Assembly: GCA_964019135.1 (NCBI GenBank)
Contig: OZ025248.1
Location: 56,909,670-56,973,669, forward strand
DNA length: 64,000 nt
Direction: 5' to 3'
Source of the DNA: Arenicola marina
Lineage: Eukaryota; Annelida; Polychaeta; Arenicolidae
The notes beneath the pieces are model-generated. The model saw only the letters and a list, made by a program, of their open reading frames with translations. It made no database searches and had not been told where the DNA came from. The position numbers and the translations under genes are program-made. Position 1 is the stretch's first letter; each line of letters opens with the position of its first letter. Shown in pieces: positions 47,979 to 58,055 of this stretch.

Positions 47979-49427
47979 GTTTTGTCCCCAGATGTGACAT
48001 TTAGATGTTGTTATACAGTGTCACTGACTGACGCATAACCATGACAGAAGATCAGGTTGTGTCAGCCAACTTATCAAAACCTGTATTTCTTCAATAACTA
48101 TAATTGCCGCAGAGGGGGTGGGGGGAGGGGGCGCACCGAGGGACATATACACCCCGCCCCGGGGAGGTGTTTTTTATCGAGGGGCTATGTGATTAACAAC
48201 TCCTGATGTGATCGATGGAATGCCGTGAGGAAGACGGATAGGAGGCCCCGCACCTACAGGACAAAAGGCAACGACTTTACACGATGTCAACTCAGCCGCC
48301 ATTTCAGATGCCAGCGACATGAGTTAATGTCCTCGATTGTGTCCCGGGATAATGCCGAGTACCTGTTGCGTCCTCTCGCCGTCCTGTGTGTGGCTGTGGC
48401 TGATGCCGCCTGCCGTCGCCTAGGTAATGACGATCGATGAGCGGAGCCCAAAGACACATCCGCCCCCCCTCCCACCTTCTCCCTCCTCATATTGTGAATG
48501 AAAAACAAACAGTCGTCCGTGGGTGTTTAAAAAAAGGGATTTGAAAATCATCCGGAGCGGTATGCCTAAACAAAGCAGCACAAAGCAATTTGCTGGAGTG
48601 TGGGTTTGCACGGGATGCTGGTCGGATGTGAGGAGATGGAGTTTGCTTGTCGCTGCCGGGCGTTGTTTGGGCGTGACGGGCCGCGCTGGCGCGTAGGGGG
48701 CCCCCCGCCCGCCCGCCCGCCACATTTCCGCTCGGCCCCCGCTCTCACGGCTCGATCCCCTCCCCCCCCCTCCCCCTCCGCCACCGCCTATTGCTTTCAT
48801 GGAATGGAATCAACGTCTTGTCTGTCTATTATTGTCCGGTCCACCTGGAGTAGCCCGATTACACCACAAGCCCCGGCGACACAGGAATGAGCCTTCCCCT
48901 TATGCTTCGTTTTATTTTATTCACACCCCTGGATGGCTTTTTGCTGGAGATAATAGGGCTCCATCCCACTTGGAATGGGAGGGTTGTTTTTGTCACCTCG
49001 CTGGATTGGCCCTGCCCCTCTTCCCCCACCACACCCTCCAACCACCCCTCCACAAGCCTCCGCCCCCCCCCCCCCCCGCTTCCTTCCTCCTCCCGCGCTG
49101 GTGGACATCACGGAGTCTCCCAGCCGCTGCTGCCCTCTGGCGGCCGGCGGTCAGCGGGCAGGGGTGGCCCTGCCGACCCCCCCCCCCCCACCCACCGCTG
49201 TTCTGCCCTGCTGCCAGCCTACCGACAGCCCTCTCGTTGCCCGGGATACCTCCCAAGCCGCATGCCGGATGCTGCGGGATGCTTCGGGATGCAGGAGGAG
49301 GAGGATGTCGACGAGGAAGGGGGGAGGGGGCAGGCGGGAGGCTGGCGGCGCTCTCCGGGGGCGCTAACCACTTTGTTTGCATTCCACGTGGTGCGGGCGG
49401 ACAGCCGACAAATCTGGTCCTCCCGGC
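47979..49427. other. Unique, GC-rich sequence with C-runs
   Basis: Long overlapping ORFs (up to 247 codons, both strands) at 48799-49630 are Pro-, Arg- and Gly-rich, follow C/G runs (for example near 49062 and 49179) and show no recognised domain. They are not called as genes. Confidence 0.5.
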
Positions 49428-49592
49428 GAACAGGGGGGCCAACAATGGGCAGAGTGGTAGGGAGGGGGAACAGGGGGAGGCGGGCCAACAATGGGCAGAG
49501 TGGTAGGGAGGGGGAACAGGGGGGGGTGGCAGCAATGGGCAGAGTGGTAGGGAGGGGGAACAGGGGGGGGGCAGCAATGGACAGAAAGGTAA
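49428..49592. repeat. About 45 bp tandem repeat, about 3.7 copies
   Basis: Units contain CAATGGGCAGAGTGGTAGGG and AGGGGGAACAGGGG. Length variation comes from the G tract and from CCAACAATGG versus CAGCAATGG. Confidence 0.93.
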
Positions 49593-50139
49593 GAAGGGCA
49601 GGGATTAAACTGATGCCCCTGGGGTTGTGAAGCGGAAAAAAAGTCTAGGGAAGTCTGGGTTGGGGGGGGGGGGGTGGAGGTAACGAGACGAGGATGGTGT
49701 GTGGGGGAGGGGCGGGGGGAGGGGCGGCGGTTGTCGGCTGGCTCCAAGCGCAGGGACACGTGTCCAACGACCGGCCCAGGAACTGCGCTGTGAGACTACT
49801 CCCCCCCCCCACCCAGTCAGGATCATGACTCAATGCCAGAAGATCCCGATGGCCACTTGGCCCCTGTGCCCTGCTGGCCATACGCCACGACAAGAGCCTA
49901 TGACGTCATCTCCACCTGCAGTTTACAGAAGGCCTAAAAACGCTCAACTGCTATCTGGGGCAGCCAACCCATTGCATTTTGCTCAGTCCGCATGGGATGT
50001 CAGCCACAGTGGACTAAGATGTCTCCCATGTCTGTGAGGTAGCCGTCAGCTCGCAGTGGATAGCCGTTGGTAAGGCTGGGCCTAAAACAGCCCGACGGGT
50101 GGAGTTGCCTGGGCCGTGGCCGTGCTGGCGCGTGTCGAC
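49593..50139. other. Unique sequence, nothing recognised
   Basis: A G-run lies near 49661 and a C-run near 49800. No domains are seen in the short ORFs. Confidence 0.45.
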
Positions 50140-50376
50140 CACGTGGCTGTCCACGTGGGACGTGCTGTGGGCATGTCCGCCGCCCACACCACGTGCTGTG
50201 GGTATGTCCGCCGCCTACACCACGTGCTGTGGGCATCTCCGCCACCCACACCACGTGCTGTGGGTATGTCCGCCGCCTACACCACGTGCTGTGGGCATCT
50301 CCGCCACCCACACCACGTGCTGTGGGTATGTCCGCCGCCTACACCACGTGCTGTGGGCATCTCCGCCACCCACACC
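50140..50376. repeat. 31 bp minisatellite with one E-box (CACGTG) per unit
   Basis: About seven 31 bp units share CACCACGTGCTGTGGG and alternate TATGTCCGCCGCCTA with CATCTCCGCCACCCA, so a 62 bp dimer is the true higher-order unit. CACGTG occurs at 50190, 50221, 50252, 50283, 50314 and 50345, exactly 31 bp apart, plus two more at 50140 and 50152 just before the array. CACGTG is the palindromic core bound by several bHLH factors. Whether any binds here is unknown. Confidence 0.93.
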
Positions 50377-50478
50377 TTTTGTGACAGAGAAAAGGAGAGT
50401 ATCGTTGTTACAGGGATTCCCATGGGTTCATGTGTGGGGGGGTGGGGGGTGGGGGGTGCTGCACGGTACCGGCCCAGT

Positions 50479-50825
50479 CCTATCCCGGCTCGTGTCCTAT
50501 CCCGGCTCGTGTCCTATCCCGGCTCGTGCCCTATCCCGGCTCATGTCCTATCCCGGCTCGTGCCCTATCCCGGCTTGTGCCCTATCCCGGCTCATGTCCT
50601 ATCCCGGCTCATGTCCTATCCCGGCTTGTGTCCTATCCCGGCTCATGTCCTATCCCGGCTCATGTCCTATCCCGGCTCATGTCCTATCCCGGCTCGTGCC
50701 CTATCTGGCTCGAGCCCTATCCCGGCTCATGTCCTATCCCGGCTCATGTCCTATCCCGGCTCGTGCCCTATCCCGGCTCATGTCCTATCCCGGCTCGTGC
50801 CGTATCCCGGCTCATGTCCTAGCCC
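50479..50825. repeat. 17 bp minisatellite, about 20 copies
   Basis: The unit is CTATCCCGGCTCATGTC with CGTGTC, CGTGCC and TTGTGC variants; one unit lacks bases (CTATCTGGCTCGAGCC). The 248- and 327-codon ORFs across it and the E-box array are repeat read-through. Confidence 0.96.
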
Positions 50826-52431
50826 GCCCCGCCTGTGGGGCGTGAGGTGTGCCATTGTGAGCGTTTCGAACTTACCGGTCCTGTGTCGCCTCTGGTGTAG
50901 CTCAGCTGATGCCGATTGCGTGGCGTTACGCCATGTCAGTCCAGTAAGCAACGTGGCATCCAGATCAATAGTAGGCGACCACACTGGGGACCCTAATAAA
51001 CAGTCACTCTGCGAGTGCATATTGTTGATACCTTTAGTTATTGATGTAAACACTGCCACGAGAAAGTCCTCCCTGTCAGTGTTGTACGTTGGGGACTGAA
51101 CCTAAGCTCGCCATCTGGTGACCGCACATTTCAGTTACAAATGTAGTTTATGACTGTTTATGCCGGTAATGCTGCTTATTCATAACATTACCACTTGGTG
51201 GAACGTATGTTCACCCTTATTCACTGTGTTCATGTTACCTGTGTCGTGGTTCGCTGTCTGGCTATGTGTAGCCTGGCTATGTGTAGCTTGGCTATGTGTA
51301 GCCTGGCTATGTGTAATATCCAAGAGTCACAGGGGGGGGGGGGCTTATTTTTACCACTGTGAGCTCCACGGTATGATTATATATATTACTGTGTATTATT
51401 ATTATTGATTATTATTGTAATTGGTATTTATTAACCAAGTCGTTAGCGTTATTTTGGCAGTTACCTCTCCATTGTTTCTTCTGTTGCTGCTAGTTTCATG
51501 CCAGTCGACAATAATTGTTATTTGTATAGGTTTCGTTTGTTCTTTTCAGGTACGTTTGAACCGGAAGTTAGCGCAATCATAAGGCCACCATATAGGTGGT
51601 CGTTTGGCAGGTAAGGTGACGAAGTGGTGCTAGAATCATAATGTACTCATGATGGAATATGCTACATCATATCATGAGGTTATCGGGTTCTCCATATGAA
51701 TCCTGTTTTGATCATTGAAATCACTGGTCACTGGTAATACACCGGTCTGATGGATGAGCATTTTAAACTTCAGGAAATGTATGTATCGTATTAATCATGT
51801 CTTCGTGCATAGTGACCTGCATTTATCAGCTTTGTGTGGGTGTTTTTGTCACCGGCTTGTTTTTGGAAAGCGAACTGAGCTGCGGCTCAACAAGTCATCG
51901 CTTCGCGCCCACACCTAAGGGCTGTTTCTTCCCAGCTCGTGTGTCTCGGGAGATTTCTTGGCCGAGTGTGACCTCCATGTACCTAACTATGACCCTACGA
52001 CACGGCCATGTGACTGGTGCCTGAGTGGCTGGCCTGCACGGGGCCGTTATGACGGGCTGACCGGCCGCGTTATTGGCGCCATTCGTCTTCATTAGAGCCA
52101 GAAGGGCAGTCCACTTACGGCTGATAGTGTTTGCCGGTGGGAAATCACAGCCTGGGGAGGGCGCTATGCTGCCCCGAACCACGGCTGATTGCCATCATCA
52201 ATGATAACGTCACCCGTAATGATGTCTTTATTGCTTCTCGCAATGACAAGGACTCAGCCTTGAACTATTGTAGGGAGAGTCGTATATATATATATAATCA
52301 TATATATATATATATCTAGAGGAAGGTAGGTTGGGATCGGTTGGAATCGATTTGTATGAGCTGCGTTGGGCGTGGTGTGGGGGCCGTGTTTGCCAGTCGC
52401 TCGGGGCTTGTGGGAGACCTGCAGACAGCAC
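50826..52431. other. Unique sequence with small microsatellites
   Basis: A tRNA-A-box-like TGTAGCTCAGCTGAT lies near 50897 without a usable B box. An (ATT)n-rich stretch is near 51395-51425, and an (AT)n tract with a central TAATCAT lies at 52282-52317. No gene is recognised. Confidence 0.5.
51262..51317. repeat. 15 bp tandem repeat, about 3.7 copies
   Basis: The unit GCTATGTGTAGCCTG has one TTG variant. It is short and nearly perfect. Confidence 0.93.
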
Positions 52432-52855
52432 AGTTCTACAGACACCACAGTCCTACAGACACCACAGTCTTACAGACACCACAGTCCTACAGACGTCACA
52501 GTCCTACAGACACCACAGTCCTACAGACACCACAGTCTTACAGACACAACAGTCCTACAGACGTCAGTCCTACAGACGTCACAGTCCTACAGACGTCACA
52601 GTCCTACAGACACCACAGTCGTACAGACACCACAGTCCTACAGACGTCACAGTCCTACAGACGTCACAGTCCTACAGACACCACAGTCTTACAGACACCA
52701 CAGTCCTACAGACGTCACAGTCCTACAGACGTCACAGTCCTACAGACACCACAGTCTTACAGACGTCACAGTCCTACAGACGTCACAGTCATACAGACGT
52801 CACAGTCCTACAGACGTCACAGTCCTACAGACGTCACAGTCCTACAGACACCAAT
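52432..52855. repeat. 17 bp minisatellite, about 25 copies
   Basis: The unit is CAGTCCTACAGACACCA, alternating with CAGTCCTACAGACGTCA. About half the units carry the GACGTCA form. Because 17 is not a multiple of three, each frame cycles through the same peptide, giving open frames of 179-210 codons in all three plus frames. The array is non-coding. Confidence 0.96.
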
Positions 52856-54154
52856 CTTCCAAGTCCCGATCGGGTCTTGAGAGTGACACTCCATCGCGCC
52901 ACGGCGGACTCGACCAGGTAATGGCCTTAATGTCAGCGGACCGGAGCCCGGACACAGTGAGGGGAGGCCGGGGGCGGGGGGGTGGGGACGCAGTATAGAA
53001 GGGACGTGGCGCTGTTGGAGTGGGCATGGGGGCACGGGTAAAGATTGGGTTAGGGGAGCATGCTGTCCCCGCCAGCATGCCCCACCTTAAACAGTCCCAG
53101 CGCAATTACTCCCACTGATTACGAGATGGATAGGGCCCCGGGTGGGCCAGCCCCCCCCCCCCCCCCCTCCTCGCCTTCCAACATCCCACGGCACCCCTTC
53201 CCACCCCACCCCACCCTACCCCACTCCACTGACCGCCACCCCACACCACCTTACCCCACCCCACCCAACTCCCCAGTTAACGGTCAACAATTCAAAGCTG
53301 TCCTCTTCTTTACGGTGACTCTTACCGCCCGGCTAACAATGCGCTGTAAATCTCTATCGTGCGATGGCCGGCCGGCTATCAGCGGCCCTGGCACTGGCCT
53401 GTACATAAACCGCTCCCCCCTCTCTCGTTACACGGCCATTTGGCGGGCGTGGAGAGCCGTCGGGAGCGGTGCGGCTTCGGCAGGACCGACACAACCGTAA
53501 TCTACGACGGACCCACCGCCAATTGGACTTGTTTTGTGGCTGATGCACCCTCCCTCCAACTCAGGGTGTTGGCGTTTTACGTGTCACTGGCATAGCTCGA
53601 CGATAAGATGTGACTTTGTCTCGCCGTCGCAGACCCCCCCCCGCCCCTCCCCTCTCTCTCCCTTAACTCCCCCTCCCCTTTCCTGGGACCAAAGATTGGC
53701 ATCTACATTTTATTTACACGCCTTAAACATGATATCAAGTTGAGTAGCCTCGTGTTTTTAACCCAGCGATGACCATTGCTGAGAGCTTTCCTAATAGATA
53801 GTCTTTCCCGTGTCCTGATAACGCCACAACGCAATCTATGGGAGCGCACGGGACGTCACTTCCTGTTCCGTTATGGCACGCCGTGTGCCGTATAACATGA
53901 TACAATGATTGACACCACTCGCCATGCCATCGAGCCGTGTGTTTGGTGTCGGGTGTCTGTAATATTAAATACAAAGGGGATCCCGCGTCTCACACGGTGT
54001 CTGTCACGGCCTTGCTGTCCACACGGGCAGCCAGAGTAATCTCTTTATATTGCAACTATCCACACCGATAATTCGTTGACTTTATGTCCTATGCGTGTTA
54101 CTGCTTTGGAGATCAATATATGACAACTATACCTGTGTTTGTCTGCCTAATACA
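52856..54154. other. Unique sequence with C-rich tracts
   Basis: C17 lies at 53151-53167, followed by CCCCACC phrases to about 53280. Another C-rich stretch is near 53630-53690. The short ORFs have no recognised domains. Confidence 0.5.
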
Positions 54155-54311
54155 GCCGGAACCTCCCCAGCTCAGTTGGTAGCGCTGAGTTCCGCCAGCT
54201 CCAATGCTCCGTGATCGACCCAGTCTGGACCTACAGTATGCCTCTTTTTCCATGGCGGTTCCTTGGTTTAGTTAAGGTAGCCCATGCGAGCGTAAAGGTG
54301 GCCTAACCACT
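54155..54311 (+). mobile_element. tRNA-derived SINE, older and fuller copy
   Basis: A clear tRNA A-box region, CCAGCTCAGTTGGTAGCGC, begins near 54168. A diverged B-box region (GTGATCGACCCAGT) follows at about 54212. The body has GGTTCCTTGG at 54257 and GTGGCCTAA at about 54298, at nearly the same spacing as in the copy at 39608-39769. The head is collinear with that copy from AGCGC onward. No target-site duplication is evident, which fits an older insertion. The family name is not known to me. Confidence 0.68.
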
Positions 54312-55135
54312 AATCTGTTTAATCGGTGAACGGACAGAAGGCGCCACGGATCATAAAAATACACATCGACATCGAAACTCGAGCTGTATGAGTACAGATA
54401 CTTTAGTTATTTTATATTTTGTGCTTGAGATTTAAAGACATTTTGGGACTTCAGAGTATTCCGCAGTCTTATGTGGTGATACAAAGGCCATACCTTATGT
54501 CATTGCTGCCCAGTAGCTCCATTTAAATTGTAGATCAAACATTCAGATTAAAATTAAGTAAATATATTTATAAAAGTGCTTTAATCAAGATGAAAGCTTT
54601 AGTCTCTCTTGGCTGTTAACTGCGCAGTGGTTGGTTGTTGGGGTAGAGGGAGGAAGTTGGAGGCCTCTGATCTGTGAGAGAGTGTTGTGGGTATATATAG
54701 CATTGGAGAGCCTGGCGCCTGTATGAAGGTGTGAGCCGCCAGGACTTGGTGAGTGAGGGAGACTCGGGTGGAGAGTGACGTGGGTGAGCGGGTCGCAGAG
54801 TCTGGATATGTTAAGGTGCTATTATAGCCGACTGGGCGGGGAGGCTTTCGTATTTAAACCCCACTGAAGCCCGGTAAGGTCAGTCTAGACCATGACTAAG
54901 GTCTAGAACATGGGACAACCTCGAGGGTTTTCGAAGGTTGTTAAGGTTGAATGTTGCATTTTGTTTATGCAGAATTTAAAAAGGTAGACATTTCGTTGTC
55001 TTGTCTTGTCATTCGATCACAATGGAGGAGTTGAGCGAAAACATATTTCAAAATCACACGGGTTATAAGTTTCTATGCGCTTCACTACTTTTTCCGGTTT
55101 CGCGTATGTAGGGTAGTTCTGATGGTTAAATTTAG
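54312..55135. other. Unique sequence; weak core-promoter-like site
   Basis: GTATATATAG lies at 54691-54700, about 55 bp upstream of TTGGTGAGTGAGG, which resembles a splice donor. No coding exon can be linked to it, so this is only a note. Confidence 0.35.
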
Positions 55136-55470
55136 CGGCTGAGGGTCTGCGGACCGCTCTCTGCCGGGAGATGGCAGAGGAGTGCTGTGCCCGGCAGGCT
55201 GCTGGTGGGGACTGGCCACACATACACTGAACAGTGGAGACTGAGTGGGGCAGACGGCCTGCGGACCGCTCTCTGCCGGGAGATGGCAGAGGAGTGCTGT
55301 GCCCGGCAGGCTGCTGGTGGGGACTGGCCACACATCCACTGAACAGTGGAGACTGAGTGGGGCAGACGGCCTGCGGACCGCTCTCTGCCGGGAGATGGCA
55401 GAGGAGTGCTGTGCCCGGCAGGCTGCTGGTGGGGACTGGCCACACATACACTGAACAGTGGGGACTGATA
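55136..55470. repeat. 112 bp tandem triplication
   Basis: CTGCGGACCGC begins copies at 55147, 55259 and 55371, exactly 112 bp apart. All contain GGAGATGGCAGAGGAGTGCT and CTGGCCACACAT. They are almost identical (TACACT versus TCCACT, one G/A change near the end). The overlapping Cys-rich ORFs in three minus frames are products of the repeat. Confidence 0.96.
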
Positions 55471-55850
55471 CTGATGGCCACATCGTCACCTTGCTGGGGG
55501 GGTTAAGGGACGAACAACTTAATAACTGGCCGCGTGCAGAGGGTACATGCGATGAGAGGTGGAGGGGGAGGTGATGGATCTGAAGTGGACACAGCTGACC
55601 AGCGCTCTACCGGACGCCAGGCTCTCTGCCTGCGAGTGGCCGGTCCTTGGTTACCTTCCTGATGCAATATAAACACCCCACTCACCGTATCTGCACGCCA
55701 AGTGGGCCCCCCAGGCCGTCAGAAAGTTGGTATCCTCCCCGAATCTCAAAGATGTCCCAACCAACCAAAACTTATGGGAAAAATCACTAGCCTTGTGTAG
55801 CGAACAACTTCCTATAGCAGTTAGTGATGTACAGAGGTGTACAGACAACA
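55471..55850. other. Unique sequence, weak tRNA-like word on the minus strand
   Basis: On the minus strand, GGTAGAGCGCTGGTCAGCT (about 55590-55610) resembles a tRNA D-arm and anticodon start. No B box follows, so it is not called as a tRNA. Confidence 0.4.
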
Positions 55851-56104
55851 CCCTGGTATGGCGACCATCTGGTATGGCGACCACCCTGGTATGGCGACCA
55901 CCCTGGTATGGCGACCACCCTGGTATGGCGACCTTGGTGTGACGACAACCCTGGTATGAAGACCACCCTGGTATAACGACCACCCTGGTATAACGACCAC
56001 CCTGTTATAACGACCACCCTGGTATAACGACCAACCACCCTGGTATAACGACCACCCTGGTATAACGACCACCCTGGTATAACGACCACCCTGGTATAAC
56101 GACC
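55851..56104. repeat. 17 bp minisatellite, about 15 copies
   Basis: The unit CCACCCTGGTATAACGA occurs mainly in the second half; the first half carries GTATGGCGA. This gives a left-to-right switch between two variants near 55930-55970. Confidence 0.96.
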
Positions 56105-56542
56105 CAGCTGTATTTGTATTTTTGTTATTAAAAGTTTATTTTAAAACCATTCGGTAAACATTCCATAATAAGACATACATCAGCGTATATTGACGTGAAA
56201 CATTACTTGATAAGTATAAAAGCGATGCACGTTATACAGTTAGCAACACGTGTTGCCCGCGACAGACGTCATCGTGTCGTCAATAAGTGACCTGGGGTCG
56301 GGAGGAAGCGGCCGCTCAGTGCTATCTCCGCCTTCACGCTGTAATCATGACGGCCTGGATTCGGATGTCTCTTCCGGTTTGGGTTAATTATATATGGACA
56401 CATTTCTTTGGTTTGATGTCCGAGTTGAACAAAGCGGTTCGTGACGTTGTCAATAGGTGTCACCTGCTGCTGATGGTTCGCCAGGCGTTGTCTGTTCTTC
56501 AGGTCCCCCTCTCGTCTTCCTGTCTCGCCGCTCAACTTATCG
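56105..56542. other. Unique sequence with a TATA-like site
   Basis: TATAAAAG lies at 56215-56222 and is followed 22 bp later by the 12 bp palindrome CAACACGTGTTG (56244-56255), which contains CACGTG. This could be a core promoter, but the downstream ORF (56287, 133 codons) soon enters a repeat and has no recognised domain. Confidence 0.35.
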
Positions 56543-56648
56543 GCGTCAGGCTCCAGTCGTCAGGCTCCAGGCGTCAGGCTCCAGGCGTCAGGCTCCAGGC
56601 TCCAGGCGTCAGGCTCCAGGCGTCAGGCTCCAGGCGTCAGGCTCCACC
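56543..56648. repeat. 14 bp tandem repeat, about 7 copies
   Basis: The unit GCGTCAGGCTCCAG is nearly perfect; one copy has lost GCGTCAG. Confidence 0.95.
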
Positions 56649-58055
56649 CCCAGCCGGCAGCGGAACTTGCTTATTTCTCGGAAGATAGCGTTGGATGATT
56701 TCATCAAAATTGATTCTTATTTCTCGCGAAGCAAAGCTTTTTGCCCCGGTTCAGCTGCGTGAGGCTGACTGATTGCCCTGTTTTTGTACCCGACACCCCG
56801 AGATCTGTCATATTCATTCCTCGGCTTGCCGCCATCAGAGCCGTGACGTGTTTGACACCCCGGACCCCTCCCCCCTACCCTCCCGTACCTCCCCCCCCCC
56901 CCGGCTCGCCTCCACCCCACCCCCACCCCTCATTACCGTCCCGCCGCTCGCCCGCACGAGTCGCGATGGGGCTGCTTCACTGTGATGGATTGCGTCTCTT
57001 CGCGGAAGAATATTCAGAAAAAACTGACGACGTCGACTGAGTTGCCTTACGGAGAAGCGCCGCGTGGTGCTGGGCATGCCCGTCAGAGGGCGACGCGGCC
57101 CGTGCGGAATCCCAAACCCTAGCCTTGTGGAGGCAGGTCAGCTGCTCCAATCTCTTACCAAGACTGTACCCGAAATCTGTCAAAAGAACCGAGAAGAGAT
57201 TATCATTTTTGAGGAGTGTGTCGACCCCCGGGGCTGGCCCCTCTCCCCCCCCCCCCCCCCCACAAGGCCCGCCGATAAGGTAGGGAGGGGGCCGGGGGGG
57301 CGGGATCTCTCACTATGGATGCCGCGAGTCCCTGGCGGGCCGGGCACGCGATCGGATGACACGGCAGATTGCCGCGGGATGGGGAGGAGGAGGTACCCGG
57401 ATGTGGTGAAGGCCCCAGCGCCAGCGCCAGCAACAGTTCGGTCTGTGCCACTTTGCGAGACGGGCCACAAACACCGTTAACCTGATCCAATCTGGTCCAT
57501 TGGCTTCGCAAATAACGACTTCTTTCATCATCCGACCTGTAAGATGTAGCGGCGAAGGGTGATAACCGCCAGATGAAAGCCCGCTGGGTGGCGCTGGGGT
57601 CTGCGGCGGGTGTCCACGGGGAGACGACGTCCTCTGCTGGCGTTGCTGGCGGTGAGAGTCACACACGCTCGTCGCTGGCGGCGGCAACAAGATTAGCAAG
57701 ACCTGCATGTGGATTAATTAAAATACTCTTTGGGCATTTTAAAAGCATACTCTGTTTTACAATTCATGATGACGAAGAAGAGGTGATGAGAACACTTTAA
57801 ACGGCAACGTGTAGCACAAAAGTACTTTTAATGCAATAAATTAAATATCTGTCTGAAATTGGTAATGCAAAAAACGTATCTGTCTTCATCACGTTGATAT
57901 CACAGTGAATACATTATGATTGTATCAACCGTTACATAAATTGTATTATATATTGCGCAATGACTCCTGGTACGCACACACAAATGTGCAATGGCTCTAT
58001 CGTGGAATGCACCCATAATTGTGCAATGGGTATGCAGGCGTCATAAAACAGAGGC
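56649..58055. other. Unique sequence with C-runs, then A/T-rich sequence
   Basis: C-runs lie near 56889 and 57246. CCAGCGCCAGCGCCAGC lies near 57416. From about 57710 the sequence is A/T-rich. No gene is recognised. Confidence 0.5.

Noticed and set aside
48799-49630. 235- and 247-codon Pro/Arg/Gly-rich ORFs
   Set aside because: They sit in GC-rich sequence with C and G homopolymers and end in a 45 bp tandem repeat. Several frames on both strands are open together.
50890-50940. tRNA-like A box TGTAGCTCAGCTGAT
   Set aside because: No matching B box on the same strand; the GTTGGGGACTGAACC word near 51090 is on the wrong strand and too far away.
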